Notes under the pieces: generated by a model
Told to the model about the DNA's origin: nothing
The model's database searches: none
The model's input: the letters and a program-made list of their open reading frames with translations, nothing else
Program-made: the position numbers and the translations under genes
Shown: piece after piece, positions 19,395 through 28,098 of the stretch
How positions within the stretch are numbered: the first letter of the stretch is position 1
Layout of the letters: each line of letters opens with the position of its first letter
NCBI GenBank assembly: GCA_003222975.1
Contig: QHXN01000013.1
Location: 1-64,000, forward strand
Source: Acidobacteriota bacterium
GTDB lineage: Bacteria > Acidobacteriota > Blastocatellia > Pyrinomonadales > Pyrinomonadaceae
Reading direction: 5' to 3'
DNA: 64,000 bases

Positions 19395-20621
19395 TCAGGC
19401 GACGCGCGGCGCGGCGAAAGTGGGCGCGGCGATGAGCGCCGCCGCGCCGCGCAGGCGCGGGTATTCGTGCGTAGACACGACGCGCAACGGCGTGCGCGCG
19501 GCAGCCGTCGTCAGCGCGCGCTCGGCCAAGGCCTCACGCACAGTGCCTTCGATCAAGTCCCACGCGGTCGTCACTTCACCCGCAAGATAAATGCTATCCG
19601 GGTTGACGACATTAACGATAGTTGCCAGGCCTAAGCCCAGGAAGCGCGCCGTGGACTGTAGGGCCGTGTTGGCTTTGGCGTCGCCGCCGCGCGCCCGCGC
19701 CACGAGGTCTAGTACGGTGAAAGAGTCCGGCCCCGCGCCGCGCAGGGAATTAGAACTGAGTTTGGACAAATTCCAGCCGAAATAACGTGAGAGGGTGGCG
19801 AGGTTCGAGATGTACGCCTCCCAGCAGCCCGTCATGCCGCACATGCAGCGCGGCCCGTCCAGACTCAAAGGCATGTGCCCGAACTCGCCCGCGATGTGGT
19901 CGTGCCCGCGTACCAGTTCCCCATTCACGACCACGCCGACGCCGACGCCGTCCGACACGCTGACGTAGATGAAGCTCTGTGTGCCGGCTGCTTCCTCACG
20001 TTCCAACCAAAGTTGCGCCTGCGCGGACGCGCGCCCTGAGTTCTCTATTTGTACGGGCAAGCCGGTCGCGGCGGCTAACTGGTCGCGTATTGCCACATCA
20101 CGCCAGCCGAGCGCCGGGGCGTTCAGAATGAGCCCCGTGCGATGGTCAACCATGCCCGGCACAACCACCCCCATCCCTTCACAAGACCCGTCTGCGCCCT
20201 GTGTTTTCAGCATCCTGCGCACGCGCACGGCCAGGTCTTTGACGAACTGCGGGATGGCAAAGATGGTGTCGTAGATTTCGAGCGCGAGTTGCCGCCCGGA
20301 GAAATCACAGAGCATCAAGTAGGTCTTACTAAAGCGGACATCGACGGCGATAGCCATTCGATCCTGCGTCCTGATGTGCAGGAAGGTCGGCTTGCGCCCG
20401 CGGGCCGTCTCGCCCGTCGCGCCCTCGTAGATAAGCTCCTGCTCGATCAACTCGTGCGCCAGCACGCTGACGACACCGCGCGTCACACTCATGCGCCGTG
20501 CGAGGTCGGCGCGCGAGATGGGCTGGTGCTCGCGTATCAGATTGAGCGCGATCCGGCGATTTATCTCGCGGGAGGTCGTGCGCGTGGCGACGCGGAAATC
20601 ACGTGTGTTGATCCTGCGCAT
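19395..20621 (-). CDS. ROK-family transcriptional regulator
   Basis: A winged helix-turn-helix (about residues 15-70, ISRADLARRMSVTRGVVSVL) precedes a ROK sugar-kinase-like domain. The zinc-binding motif appears as HMPLSLDGPRCMCGMTGCWEAY, with the histidine from GEFGHMP and three cysteines, and the ATP-loop-like remnants are weak, as in NagC/XylR repressors. It probably represses the adjacent TonB receptor and GH2 genes until a sugar ligand binds. I place the start at ATG 20621 (MRRINTRDF), because the upstream extension is not conserved-looking. About 140 bases separate it from the receptor start. Confidence 0.87.
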   Translation of the reverse strand: MRRINTRDFRVATRTTSREINRRIALNLIREHQPISRADLARRMSVTRGVVSVLAHELIEQELIYEGATGETARGRKPTFLHIRTQDRMAIAVDVRFSKTYLMLCDFSGRQLALEIYDTIFAIPQFVKDLAVRVRRMLKTQGADGSCEGMGVVVPGMVDHRTGLILNAPALGWRDVAIRDQLAAATGLPVQIENSGRASAQAQLWLEREEAAGTQSFIYVSVSDGVGVGVVVNGELVRGHDHIAGEFGHMPLSLDGPRCMCGMTGCWEAYISNLATLSRYFGWNLSKLSSNSLRGAGPDSFTVLDLVARARGGDAKANTALQSTARFLGLGLATIVNVVNPDSIYLAGEVTTAWDLIEGTVREALAERALTTAAARTPLRVVSTHEYPRLRGAAALIAAPTFAAPRVA

Positions 20622-20720
20622 AGGGAATCCTAAGCGTTTGTTCGAAGTTCTAACAATATGATTAACCGGACTCCCTGTCAAGACTTTTTCGTAGTGTTGC
20701 CGCGATTTGTTTTCTGATCA

Positions 20721-20933
20721 TACTCGTCTGCCCTGTTCGTTATTCGAGACGACAGTGATAAGGAGGCGAGCCGGGACTGGTTTCGAGAGTTGCAGGCGAA
20801 AGGCTATCTCCGCTACGAAGATTTGCCGCTCCAAACCACGGAGGGGCAGCTCCGGGACGTGGAGTTCGTCAGCAACGTCTATGAAGAAGACGCCTCCCGA
20901 TTCGACACCGACCTCGCCCTCGAATTCCGGTGA
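20721..20933 (+). pseudogene. PAS-domain fragment of a signalling protein
   Basis: Behind an in-frame stop the plus strand reads LFVIRDDSDKEASRDWFREL then LRYEDLPLQTTEGQLRDVEF and VSNVYEED, the second half of a PAS domain as found in sensor kinases. It has no start codon and loses similarity at about 20890. The rest of the 410-base gap between the ROK and PilZ genes (to 21093) contains no gene I can support. Confidence 0.5.
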
Positions 20934-21093
20934 CTCTTCGCGCATCATGTTGAAGCGGAAGTTAATCCTGTAGCGACGGCCTTCGCGCTTCTCGGCGTCG
21001 CCGCTCAAGCCGAGGGGTTGTAGATGTAAGTTACGCGGGGCGTTCCCGCCTCGACCACGGCGGCTGTCAGTTCGCCGGAGGCCCACACCAGTT

Positions 21094-21528
21094 TTAACGA
21101 GGTGAACGAAGACTGCGCAAAAATTTCGTGAGTCGCGCCCGCGCGTCATCACTCACGTGTGTGATCTTCGCGCCGATGAGGTAGCCTGAGTCCATATCTT
21201 TTTCACCGAGTTGATGGCTGCGCACGGGCACTATGTGAATCTCTGCCGTCCCGGTGGGAAGATCGAGCATGAGCCGCAAAGTGGAATTCCCATCGTTTAG
21301 TTTATTAGTGCCGAGCCAGAGCGAGGGGACGACGAGCGCGAATCCCGTGTCGCTCAGGTTGCGCGTGCGACCGACGAGGGTCTGCGGTGGCCGCGTATTT
21401 TCACTGCCGGCCTCCTCATCGACAATGGAGACGCTGAATGAAAGACGCGCATCATATCGCGGAGCGCGTCGGCGGTTGCCGACCGCCCCGCGTAAGCGGC
21501 CTAGTAAGTACCGAATCGGATTTGGCAT
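21094..21528 (-). CDS. PilZ-domain protein
   Basis: A 144-residue single PilZ domain. The c-di-GMP binding elements are visible as NRRRAPRYD (RxxxR region, about residues 17-25) and NLSDTGFAL (D/NxSxxG, about 57-65). It would act as a soluble c-di-GMP effector. It is encoded divergently from the sigma54 activator at 21842. Confidence 0.82.
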   Translation of the reverse strand: MPNPIRYLLGRLRGAVGNRRRAPRYDARLSFSVSIVDEEAGSENTRPPQTLVGRTRNLSDTGFALVVPSLWLGTNKLNDGNSTLRLMLDLPTGTAEIHIVPVRSHQLGEKDMDSGYLIGAKITHVSDDARARLTKFLRSLRSPR

Positions 21529-21841
21529 AACCGTGTCTAGAAACCGTACCTCCCAGCTTCAACTTACACATACGAGCGGCCAGGCGTAAAGCTGGCACGA
21601 AAAATTATATGTCGGGACGGGGGAATTTATAGTAATCTTATTTTGCGGCGTGGCTTTCCGGCCCTCCCCCAAGTCTCGTCGCCCTGTCTTCAGAAGCCCC
21701 GAGTCAATCCCGCTTCCACTCGAAAGCGCTTGACGACTAAAGACGCGGGCGGTAAAAGCCGGCATTAGTAGAAAGTCGCCTCCCTCACGTCCATTAATGT
21801 TTCAATTGTCCTGTGGAATGCCCTACGGAGGCCCAGGTGAG
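21529..21841. other. Divergent intergenic region, PilZ / sigma54 activator
   Basis: About 310 bases without a gene. CTGGCACGAAAAATTAT near 21589-21605 has a perfect -24 element of a sigma54 promoter but no TTGC at -12, so I do not call it. No hairpin of note. Confidence 0.4.
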
Positions 21842-23242
21842 ATGAATCGCAAGACCCGCGTGTTGGTTGTAGACGACGACCCCGTATTCCAGGAACTCGT
21901 GCCGGAACAGCTCTCGATGCTAGGTTTCGAGGCGGCGGTCGCGGGAACAGGTCAGGAAGCACTTGACGCCCTGCGCCGGACGGATTACGACGTAGTATTG
22001 CTGGACGTGAACATGCCGGGCCTCTCCGGGCTCGAGGCGTTGCGGGAGATCGGGCAGTTGGAGGACGCGCCGGAAGTCATCATGCTCACCGGGGACAACT
22101 CGCTCTCGACCGGCATCGAGGCGATGCGGCGCGGCGCTTACGACTACCTGACCAAGCCCGCGCAGCTCGACAAGATGGAGGCCGTCATCCGCAAGGCGGA
22201 CGAGAAGCGGCGGCTCGTCCGCCGGAACGCCGGACTGCGCGCCGCCATCGAACGGCGCTCGGAAGAGCGGACGCCCGACTTCGTTCACCGCAGCCGTGAG
22301 ATAGGGGCGCTCGTCACTCAGGCCGAAGCAGCCGCGCGTCACGACAGCACCGTCATCATCACGGGCGAGAGCGGCACGGGCAAGGACGTTCTTACGCGGC
22401 TCATACACGGGAAGAGCGCGCGGCGCGACGCGCCCCTCATCGCCGTCAACTGCGGCGCGCTGCCCGAAGCCCTCTTCGAGTCGGAGTTCTTCGGCCACGA
22501 GAAGGGCGCTTTCACGGGGGCCAATGCTCTCAAGCGCGGGCTGATAGAGGCGGCTGACGGCTCGACCCTCTTTCTCGACGAGGTCGGCGACATGCCGCCC
22601 GTCACCCAGGTCAAGCTCTTGCGGTTCCTCGAGGAGGGTCGCTTCCGCCGCGTCGGCTCGACGCGCGACCAAAGCGCGGATGTGCGCGTCATCGCGGCGA
22701 CAAACAAGGACCTCCGGCAGGAGGTGGCGCGGGGGCGCTTCCGCGCGGACCTCTTCTACCGGCTCTACGTCGTCTCGCTTCACATCCCGGCACTGAGGGA
22801 ACGCCCAGAAGACATCCCGGAGCTGATAGACCACTTTCTTGGCATCTACCGGAAACGCCTCAAACGTCCTGCGCTTGATTTAACCGCCGAAGCCCGACTC
22901 CGGATGGAAAGCCACCCGTGGCCGGGCAACGTCCGCGAGCTGCGGAACTGCCTGGAACGCGCCGCCGCCCTGTCGCCCGACGACCTGATCCAGGCGGCGC
23001 TGGTATTGCCGATGCTCTCGCAGGGGCGAACGTCAGCGCCCGAATCCCACATCCTTCAAGTGGGCGGGCCGCCCCAGACGCTCCAGGAACTGGAGCGACA
23101 ACACATCTTGCGCGTACTTGAGGAAGCAGAGGGCAACCGCGAACGGGCTTCGGCCATCCTCGGCATCTCCATGCGTACCCTCTACCGCAAGCTCAAGGAG
23201 TACAACGCCGCACCGAGCTTGGCCGGACTCATGTCCGGCTGA
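21842..23242 (+). CDS. NtrC-family sigma54-dependent response regulator
   Basis: A receiver domain (about residues 1-125: VVDDDP, phosphoacceptor in VVLLDVNMPG, TKPAQ switch lysine) precedes a sigma54 AAA+ domain (about 150-385) with Walker A GESGTGKD, the sigma54-contacting loop GAFTGA and Walker B LFLDEVGDM. A Fis-type helix-turn-helix (NRERASAILGISMRTLYRKL) ends the protein. It activates sigma54 promoters when phosphorylated. The ATG at 21842 follows GGAGGCCCAGGTGAG; an upstream start at 21797 would add 15 atypical residues. Neighbouring response regulators and the kinase at 25134-27098 are possible partners. Confidence 0.93.
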   Translation: MNRKTRVLVVDDDPVFQELVPEQLSMLGFEAAVAGTGQEALDALRRTDYDVVLLDVNMPGLSGLEALREIGQLEDAPEVIMLTGDNSLSTGIEAMRRGAYDYLTKPAQLDKMEAVIRKADEKRRLVRRNAGLRAAIERRSEERTPDFVHRSREIGALVTQAEAAARHDSTVIITGESGTGKDVLTRLIHGKSARRDAPLIAVNCGALPEALFESEFFGHEKGAFTGANALKRGLIEAADGSTLFLDEVGDMPPVTQVKLLRFLEEGRFRRVGSTRDQSADVRVIAATNKDLRQEVARGRFRADLFYRLYVVSLHIPALRERPEDIPELIDHFLGIYRKRLKRPALDLTAEARLRMESHPWPGNVRELRNCLERAAALSPDDLIQAALVLPMLSQGRTSAPESHILQVGGPPQTLQELERQHILRVLEEAEGNRERASAILGISMRTLYRKLKEYNAAPSLAGLMSG

Positions 23243-23381
23243 CAGAATTGGCAGGGGATGACAGATTGTCAGGACACTCTGACCACGCACGGGGCATCGA
23301 CCGCGCTTTTTAAACTCCCTTATCACCCTTAAGCGGCGCTCTCCCCATGACTTTCCGACCAAGAGTATTAACCCGCAGCGC

Positions 23382-23398
23382 ATGGCACACGGGTTGTA
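23382..23398 (+). promoter_or_regulatory. Candidate sigma54 promoter
   Basis: ATGGCACACGGGTTGTA matches TGGCAC-N5-TTGCW except for T in place of C at the last -12 position, with correct spacing. It lies about 127 bases before the response regulator start at 23525. The rest of the 280-base gap (23243-23524) holds no gene. Confidence 0.5.
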
Positions 23399-23524
23399 AA
23401 CATATCTGGTCGGAGACTTGCGCGGTCGAACAGACTTTAGCCAACAAGGGCGCGCACCCCGAGCCCTTTACCTGTCGGACCCCGCAAAACCGGGAATTGC
23501 CAGCACTTTAGAGAGTGTACCCGT

Positions 23525-24523
23525 ATGAATTCCATATTGATTGTTGAAGACGACCCTACCCTGCGCGAGTTACTGTTCGAGTTGTTCTCGGATCGGTATC
23601 GCAGCTTCGCCGCGGCGTCGGCCGAGGAGGCACTGTCCCGGCTCGATTCCGAGCGCTTCGATGTCGTGCTGACGGACATCTCCATGTCGGGCATGAGCGG
23701 CCTGGAGTTGCTCGGCCACGTCAGACAGCGTTGGCCGGAGACGACCGTCATCATCGTCTCCGGCATACGCGACAAGGAGTACTACGAGGGGCTGGTCAAG
23801 ATGGGCGCGTTCGAGTATCTGGTGAAGCCGTTCGAGCTTCTGGACGTGTTCCAGTCCGTGGAGCGCGCCATGAAGTTGCACGGGGGTTCTGCGGAGGAGC
23901 AGCCGACCGCCACACACCACCCGCCCGAACAGGCCGGGAAGGAAGATGAGCCGTCGGAGGTCTTCTCCTCGATTCAGCTCGACAAGGTTTTTTCGCTCGC
24001 CGACCTGTTGGAGATGGTCCAGCGGAGCAGGATGAATGGCTACGTCTGCCTTTGCTGGGACGAGGCGACCGTGGAGGAGGCCCGTGGCACCAGCCGCTTC
24101 AATGACGAGGCCGGAAATTTTGACGAGGCCATAAATCACCGTGCGGCGACGATCTACCTGCGGGACGGACTGATGATCGACGCCACAATCGCGGACTCGG
24201 AATCGGATCCCTGTTGGCGCGACGCCGAACAGTCCCTGGTGACGTTGGTGCGGCTGTCGACGTGGGCGAAGGTCGGGCTGCGCGCGTGGGGCTTCTCGAC
24301 CTCCGACATGAGGCGCGCCACCAAACTCTCGGTGAGCGACAACAGCGGCAAGCTGTTCGGCATCATCACTTCTGACGAGGAGTCATGGGACGAGTCGGGG
24401 GGAGAACAGTCGGCGCCCGTGGAAGCCGAGGATGAGCAGCCTCTGGCTTGCAGCCCCTTTGAGAGCGCGCCTTCCGAAACCCCCTCGGACGTGGGGGATA
24501 CCTGGGCGGTCAACCCAGTCTGA
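23525..24523 (+). CDS. Response regulator with C-terminal DUF4388-like domain
   Basis: The N-terminal receiver (about residues 1-118: IVEDDP, phosphoacceptor in VVLTDISMSGMSG, VKPFE) is followed by an acidic linker. A domain beginning FSSIQLDKVFSLADLLEMVQ then has an AATIYLRDGLMIDAT segment, the pattern of DUF4388/PATAN-like domains found after receivers in Acidobacteriota, Deltaproteobacteria and cyanobacteria (about 155-280). The C-terminus is acidic and low in complexity. There is no DNA-binding domain, so output is probably protein-protein interaction. Its receiver is closely similar to that of the next gene (FELFS, TDISM), suggesting duplication. Confidence 0.8.
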   Translation: MNSILIVEDDPTLRELLFELFSDRYRSFAAASAEEALSRLDSERFDVVLTDISMSGMSGLELLGHVRQRWPETTVIIVSGIRDKEYYEGLVKMGAFEYLVKPFELLDVFQSVERAMKLHGGSAEEQPTATHHPPEQAGKEDEPSEVFSSIQLDKVFSLADLLEMVQRSRMNGYVCLCWDEATVEEARGTSRFNDEAGNFDEAINHRAATIYLRDGLMIDATIADSESDPCWRDAEQSLVTLVRLSTWAKVGLRAWGFSTSDMRRATKLSVSDNSGKLFGIITSDEESWDESGGEQSAPVEAEDEQPLACSPFESAPSETPSDVGDTWAVNPV

Positions 24524-24620
24524 AGGCGGGCGTCCCGTCGCCATCCGCCTTTGCTCTACCCTGTCCCGGTTTCCGACTCGTAACAATGCCGCGGTTGCCG
24601 CGCCCTTTTGGACGCTACCC

Positions 24621-24652
24621 GCATGGGAGAATCCAACGCATGGGAGAATCCA
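24621..24652 (+). repeat. Tandem direct repeat over a ribosome binding site
   Basis: GCATGGGAGAATCCA occurs at 24621-24635 and again at 24638-24652, ending one base before the ATG of the next gene. Each copy carries a GGGAGA core, so the translation start region is duplicated. Confidence 0.6.
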
Positions 24653-24653
24653 C

Positions 24654-25022
24654 ATGGCTTCGCTACTGCTCGTAGATGACGACAAGACTTTGCTCAAGAT
24701 TCTTTTTGAATTGTTTTCGCAGGAACACGGCTGTAACACCGCCGCAACGGTAGAAGAGGCTTTCGAGCTGCTAGGGTCGCAGGAGTATGACATAGTCGTA
24801 ACAGACATCTCGATGCCGGGGATGAGCGGCGAAGCCCTCTTAGGCTTCATCAAAGCGAACCGTCCCGCCACGCCTGTCATCTTCATCTCCGGGTCAAAAG
24901 ACAGAGGGCTTGCACAGCGGTTGAGGGTGAAGGGCGCCGCCGACTTCTTGTCGAAGCCTTTCGACCTCGCGGAGATAAGGGGGAGGGTCGCGCGGACCCT
25001 CGAAGGCCGCGGACGGTCTTAA
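24654..25022 (+). CDS. Single-domain response regulator
   Basis: At 122 residues this is a stand-alone receiver: LLVDDDKT, phosphoacceptor in IVVTDISMPGMSG and the switch lysine in SKPFD. The ATG at 24654 follows GGGAGAATCCAC. Upstream in-frame codons do not look coding. It probably shuttles phosphate from a kinase such as the convergent hybrid kinase, and is paralogous to the receiver at 23525. A strong bidirectional terminator follows. Confidence 0.88.
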   Translation: MASLLLVDDDKTLLKILFELFSQEHGCNTAATVEEAFELLGSQEYDIVVTDISMPGMSGEALLGFIKANRPATPVIFISGSKDRGLAQRLRVKGAADFLSKPFDLAEIRGRVARTLEGRGRS

Positions 25023-25042
25023 TCACTGCCATCTTCGGCGAA

Positions 25043-25092
25043 GGCCGACGCACAAGAAGCCGGGCTAAGTCCCGGCTTCTTGTGCGTCGGCC
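25043..25092. terminator. Bidirectional hairpin terminator
   Basis: A perfect 22-base stem (GGCCGACGCACAAGAAGCCG plus GG, with its complement at 25071-25092) closes a six-base loop CTAAGT. It lies between the convergent response regulator (stop 25022) and hybrid kinase (stop 25134). Confidence 0.88.
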
Positions 25093-25133
25093 AGCTTGTT
25101 ACTGCTGCGAGGAGCGGGCAGAGTCGTTGAGAG

Positions 25134-27098
25134 TTACGCAGCCGCCGTCTTGGCGTCTTTGATGGACTCGTTCAGGTGGCGCGAGACCTCGTGCACCAGT
25201 TCGCTGATGCGGGCGGCGGTGAACGGCTTCGTCACCACCCAGTTGACCCCGGCCTCGCTCTGCTCCTGCGCGCCGACGGCGTTGCCCCAGCCGGTGATCA
25301 CCGCTATGGGGACGCGTCGGTCGCGCGCGCGTATCGAGCGCGCCAGTTCCCAGCCGTTCATGCCGGGCATCCCGATGTCGGTGAAGACGGCGTCGAAGCT
25401 CTCTGCGTCGAACAACTCGAGGGCCTGGCGTCCGCCCTCGGCCAGCCTCACCTCGTGTCCCTCGCGCTGGAGCATCTCCCCGATGATCTCGCGCAGCGGG
25501 GTCTCGTCATCAACGACCAGGATTTTGAGCCTCTGCGCCCGGGACGGCAGCGGGATCGGCGCGGGCGGTTCGGGGGAGTCTTTCACCTCCTGGCGCGCCA
25601 GCGATTCAGCCTCGACCTTCGGCAAGGTGATGCGGAAGGTGGTGCCGCGCCCGACTTCCGACTCGACGTCGATGGTTCCCTCGTGGCGGCTGATGATGCC
25701 GTAGCTGACCGCGAGGCCGAGCCCGAGGCCCGCCTTCCCCTTCGTCGTGAAGAACGGGTCGAAGACGCGCGAGCGCACCTCCTCGCTCATCCCACACCCC
25801 GTGTCGCTGATCGAGATCGTGACCGAGCTGCCCGCCTCCTCCGCCGCCAGGGTGATCAGACCGCCCTCCTGCATCGCGTCCACGGCGTTGAAGATCATGT
25901 TGACGAGGACCTCGCGCAACTCCGACCCGTCTCCCATGATGAAGGCGTTGGTGCTGATGCGCGACTCGAACCTGATCTGGACGTTGTTCGCCTCGGCGGA
26001 GTTCTTCCAGCGCGGGCGTGTAATCTCGATGATGTCGAGCAGCAGTTGGTCTGTCGCGACCAGCTCGAAGTTCTTGTCGCGGCGCTGCCGCGCGAAGTCC
26101 TGGATGCGCTTGACCGTGTGCGCGCCGTCCTGGGCCGACTTCACTATGATCCGGAGGCTGCGGACGACCTCGGGGTCCTGCGTGCGCATCAGCAACAGTT
26201 GCGCGCGACCGAGTATGCCGGCGAGCGTGTTGTTGAAGTCGTGTGCCACGCCCGACGCCAACTCACCCAGGGCCGAGAGTTTTTCCATCTGTGCGAACTG
26301 CTCGCGGATGCGCTCCTGCTCCGTGATGTAGCGAGAGAGTTCGTCTACGTGCTGCTGGGCGAGTTCCGCCTGCCGCGCCGAGGCCTCGATGTTTTTCAGG
26401 TAAGTCGAGTAGGTGGCGTAGAGGATGGCGATGATCGGCGCGGTTGCCAGTACGGCGTAGAAGCCGACGGAGTTGACCAGCTTGGCGACCATCCCGGCGG
26501 CGGACGCGCCGGCGAAATAGGTCACCGAACTCCAAAGGTAGTATTTACGCCACGTCTGCCAGAACGGCTGGTCTATTTTGAAGGACTGGAGCGTGGCGAT
26601 TAGCCCGGAGTTGAAGACATACTGCACGAGCGCCATCACACAAATCGCGGTGATGAAGACGGCGGAGATGCTGCGCGACGGCAACTCGAAGACGGGGCCG
26701 AAGAGGAGGCGGAGCGTCCAGACGGTGATGAAGGTCGAGCACGTTAGCACCGACGAATTGAAGAGGTAGGTGCGGAGCTTCCGGCTGATGCGGACGGACG
26801 TGCAGATGCCGTCCAGCGTGGCGAGCAGGATCGCCGCCTCGCCGCCGTAGAGCAGCATGGTGAGGAAGATGAAGGTGTCGGAGACGGTGATCTGCCCGCC
26901 GATGCGCGGAATCTTGACGGCCACGCGCGAGCCGACCGCGGCGGTCAGGAGGGCCACCAGGAGGAAGGTCAGGTTGAGCCTCGGCAGCGAGTAGCGCGGG
27001 AGTTGATAGACCGAGAAAAGAAAGACCACCCCCCCGATGGCAATGACAGGCCACATGAACGCGCCGACGTAACGCTGCTTGCCTATCGTTGATTCCAT
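25134..27098 (-). CDS. Membrane hybrid histidine kinase with C-terminal receiver
   Basis: Six or seven hydrophobic segments occupy about residues 10-225. They form an integral-membrane sensor module without an obvious periplasmic domain. A coiled coil leads to the HisKA H-box ALGELASGVAHDFNNTLAGILG (about 280) and an ATPase domain with DTGCGMSEEV and GLGLGLAVSYGI. A receiver with VVDDET, phosphoacceptor in AVFTDIGMPGMNG and TKPF completes about 654 residues. The DFNN variant of the H-box is typical of NtrB-like kinases. I start it at ATG 27098; a TTG four codons earlier is possible. It is a plausible partner of the regulators at 21842-25022. Confidence 0.9.
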   Translation of the reverse strand: MESTIGKQRYVGAFMWPVIAIGGVVFLFSVYQLPRYSLPRLNLTFLLVALLTAAVGSRVAVKIPRIGGQITVSDTFIFLTMLLYGGEAAILLATLDGICTSVRISRKLRTYLFNSSVLTCSTFITVWTLRLLFGPVFELPSRSISAVFITAICVMALVQYVFNSGLIATLQSFKIDQPFWQTWRKYYLWSSVTYFAGASAAGMVAKLVNSVGFYAVLATAPIIAILYATYSTYLKNIEASARQAELAQQHVDELSRYITEQERIREQFAQMEKLSALGELASGVAHDFNNTLAGILGRAQLLLMRTQDPEVVRSLRIIVKSAQDGAHTVKRIQDFARQRRDKNFELVATDQLLLDIIEITRPRWKNSAEANNVQIRFESRISTNAFIMGDGSELREVLVNMIFNAVDAMQEGGLITLAAEEAGSSVTISISDTGCGMSEEVRSRVFDPFFTTKGKAGLGLGLAVSYGIISRHEGTIDVESEVGRGTTFRITLPKVEAESLARQEVKDSPEPPAPIPLPSRAQRLKILVVDDETPLREIIGEMLQREGHEVRLAEGGRQALELFDAESFDAVFTDIGMPGMNGWELARSIRARDRRVPIAVITGWGNAVGAQEQSEAGVNWVVTKPFTAARISELVHEVSRHLNESIKDAKTAAA

Positions 27099-27122
27099 GT
27101 CGAGTCCCAAGGGGGGTGGTTA

Positions 27123-28034
27123 TTAATGTTCGGTGTGCAGGAAGATGGTGTCGTAGGAGCTACACAGCCTGTAGCCGGCCCGGCGGTAGAAGGCAATCGC
27201 CTCCGGAGCCTTCTCGTTGACCAGCAGCGTGACCGCCTTCGCCCTGTTGAGGAGGTCTCGGCTGAGCTGCGAGAGGCAACGCAGGCCGTAGCCCTGCCCG
27301 CGCTCCTCCGGGGCGACCCAGACGCCCTCGACGTAGATCACGTCGGGGGTCTCTGAGATGATGTCGGCCTTGAAGATCAGGCGGTCGCCCTCGACCCAGA
27401 CCCAGACGCGCCCCTGCTCGATGCGGCGCAGGCAGCGACGGCGGAAGCCCTCCGGGTCGGTTTCCATCGGGTTGACGCCGCTTTCCTCGAAGGCCATCTG
27501 GCCCTGCACGACCATGACCTGATGGAGGTCGTCGGGCGTTGCGAGCCGCAGGCCCGGGGCGGCCTCGCGGACTTCGACGGGCCAGCGCTGTTCCATCAAC
27601 AACTCGCGGCAGATCAGGCGCGGGGCGCGCCTGCCCTCCGCGTAGTGGCTCCAGAAGCGCTCGATCTTCTCCTGCTCGCCCATCATGACGTGGGTGCGCG
27701 AGCACTCCCTGGCGACGCGCGCGAAGGCGGCCAGGGCCTCCTCCGATTCCGTTTCAATCAGCGTGGCGTGGCCGATCAGGGCGACGCCCTTGAGTTGGCC
27801 CTCCTCGTTGCGGCAGCCGTAGAAGCTGCCGCGGTTGAGGGGGCTGACCAGGCCGTTGTCGCGGATGAAGCCGGCCATCACGACCGTGTGCACGGGGCGG
27901 GCCGAGAGGAACTGAAGCACCTCTTCTTTGTGCTCGTTGCCGAGGGCCTGTGCCGTCAGGGCAGAGCCGAGGGCCTCATGCGGTGGCAGTGCCGCCGCGG
28001 TATTTACTTTCATCATTGCAGACGAGGGGAACAT
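27123..28034 (-). CDS. GNAT-family N-acetyltransferase with DUF4081-like N-terminus
   Basis: The C-terminal half has the acetyl-CoA loop VWVAPEERGQGYGLRCLSQL (about residues 236-255), then VTLLVNEKAPEAIAFYRRAG and a final YDTIFL, the classical GNAT motifs A and B. The N-terminal half (LQFLSARPVHTVVMAGFI, FYGCRNEEGQLKGVALIG) matches the DUF4081 domain often preceding GNAT domains. The substrate is unknown. AAAGGAG eight bases before the ATG is a strong binding site. It precedes the hybrid kinase gene in the same direction by 25 bases, so the two are probably cotranscribed. Confidence 0.87.
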   Translation of the reverse strand: MFPSSAMMKVNTAAALPPHEALGSALTAQALGNEHKEEVLQFLSARPVHTVVMAGFIRDNGLVSPLNRGSFYGCRNEEGQLKGVALIGHATLIETESEEALAAFARVARECSRTHVMMGEQEKIERFWSHYAEGRRAPRLICRELLMEQRWPVEVREAAPGLRLATPDDLHQVMVVQGQMAFEESGVNPMETDPEGFRRRCLRRIEQGRVWVWVEGDRLIFKADIISETPDVIYVEGVWVAPEERGQGYGLRCLSQLSRDLLNRAKAVTLLVNEKAPEAIAFYRRAGYRLCSSYDTIFLHTEH

Positions 28035-28098
28035 GATGATTTCTCCTTTGAGGTTATCAGGGTTATTGACCTGGTGCTCGTGAAGAGGGTTACCTCAG

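Noticed and set aside
21589-21605. Sigma54 promoter upstream of the activator at 21842
   Set aside because: The -24 half is perfect but the -12 half reads ATTAT instead of TTGCW.
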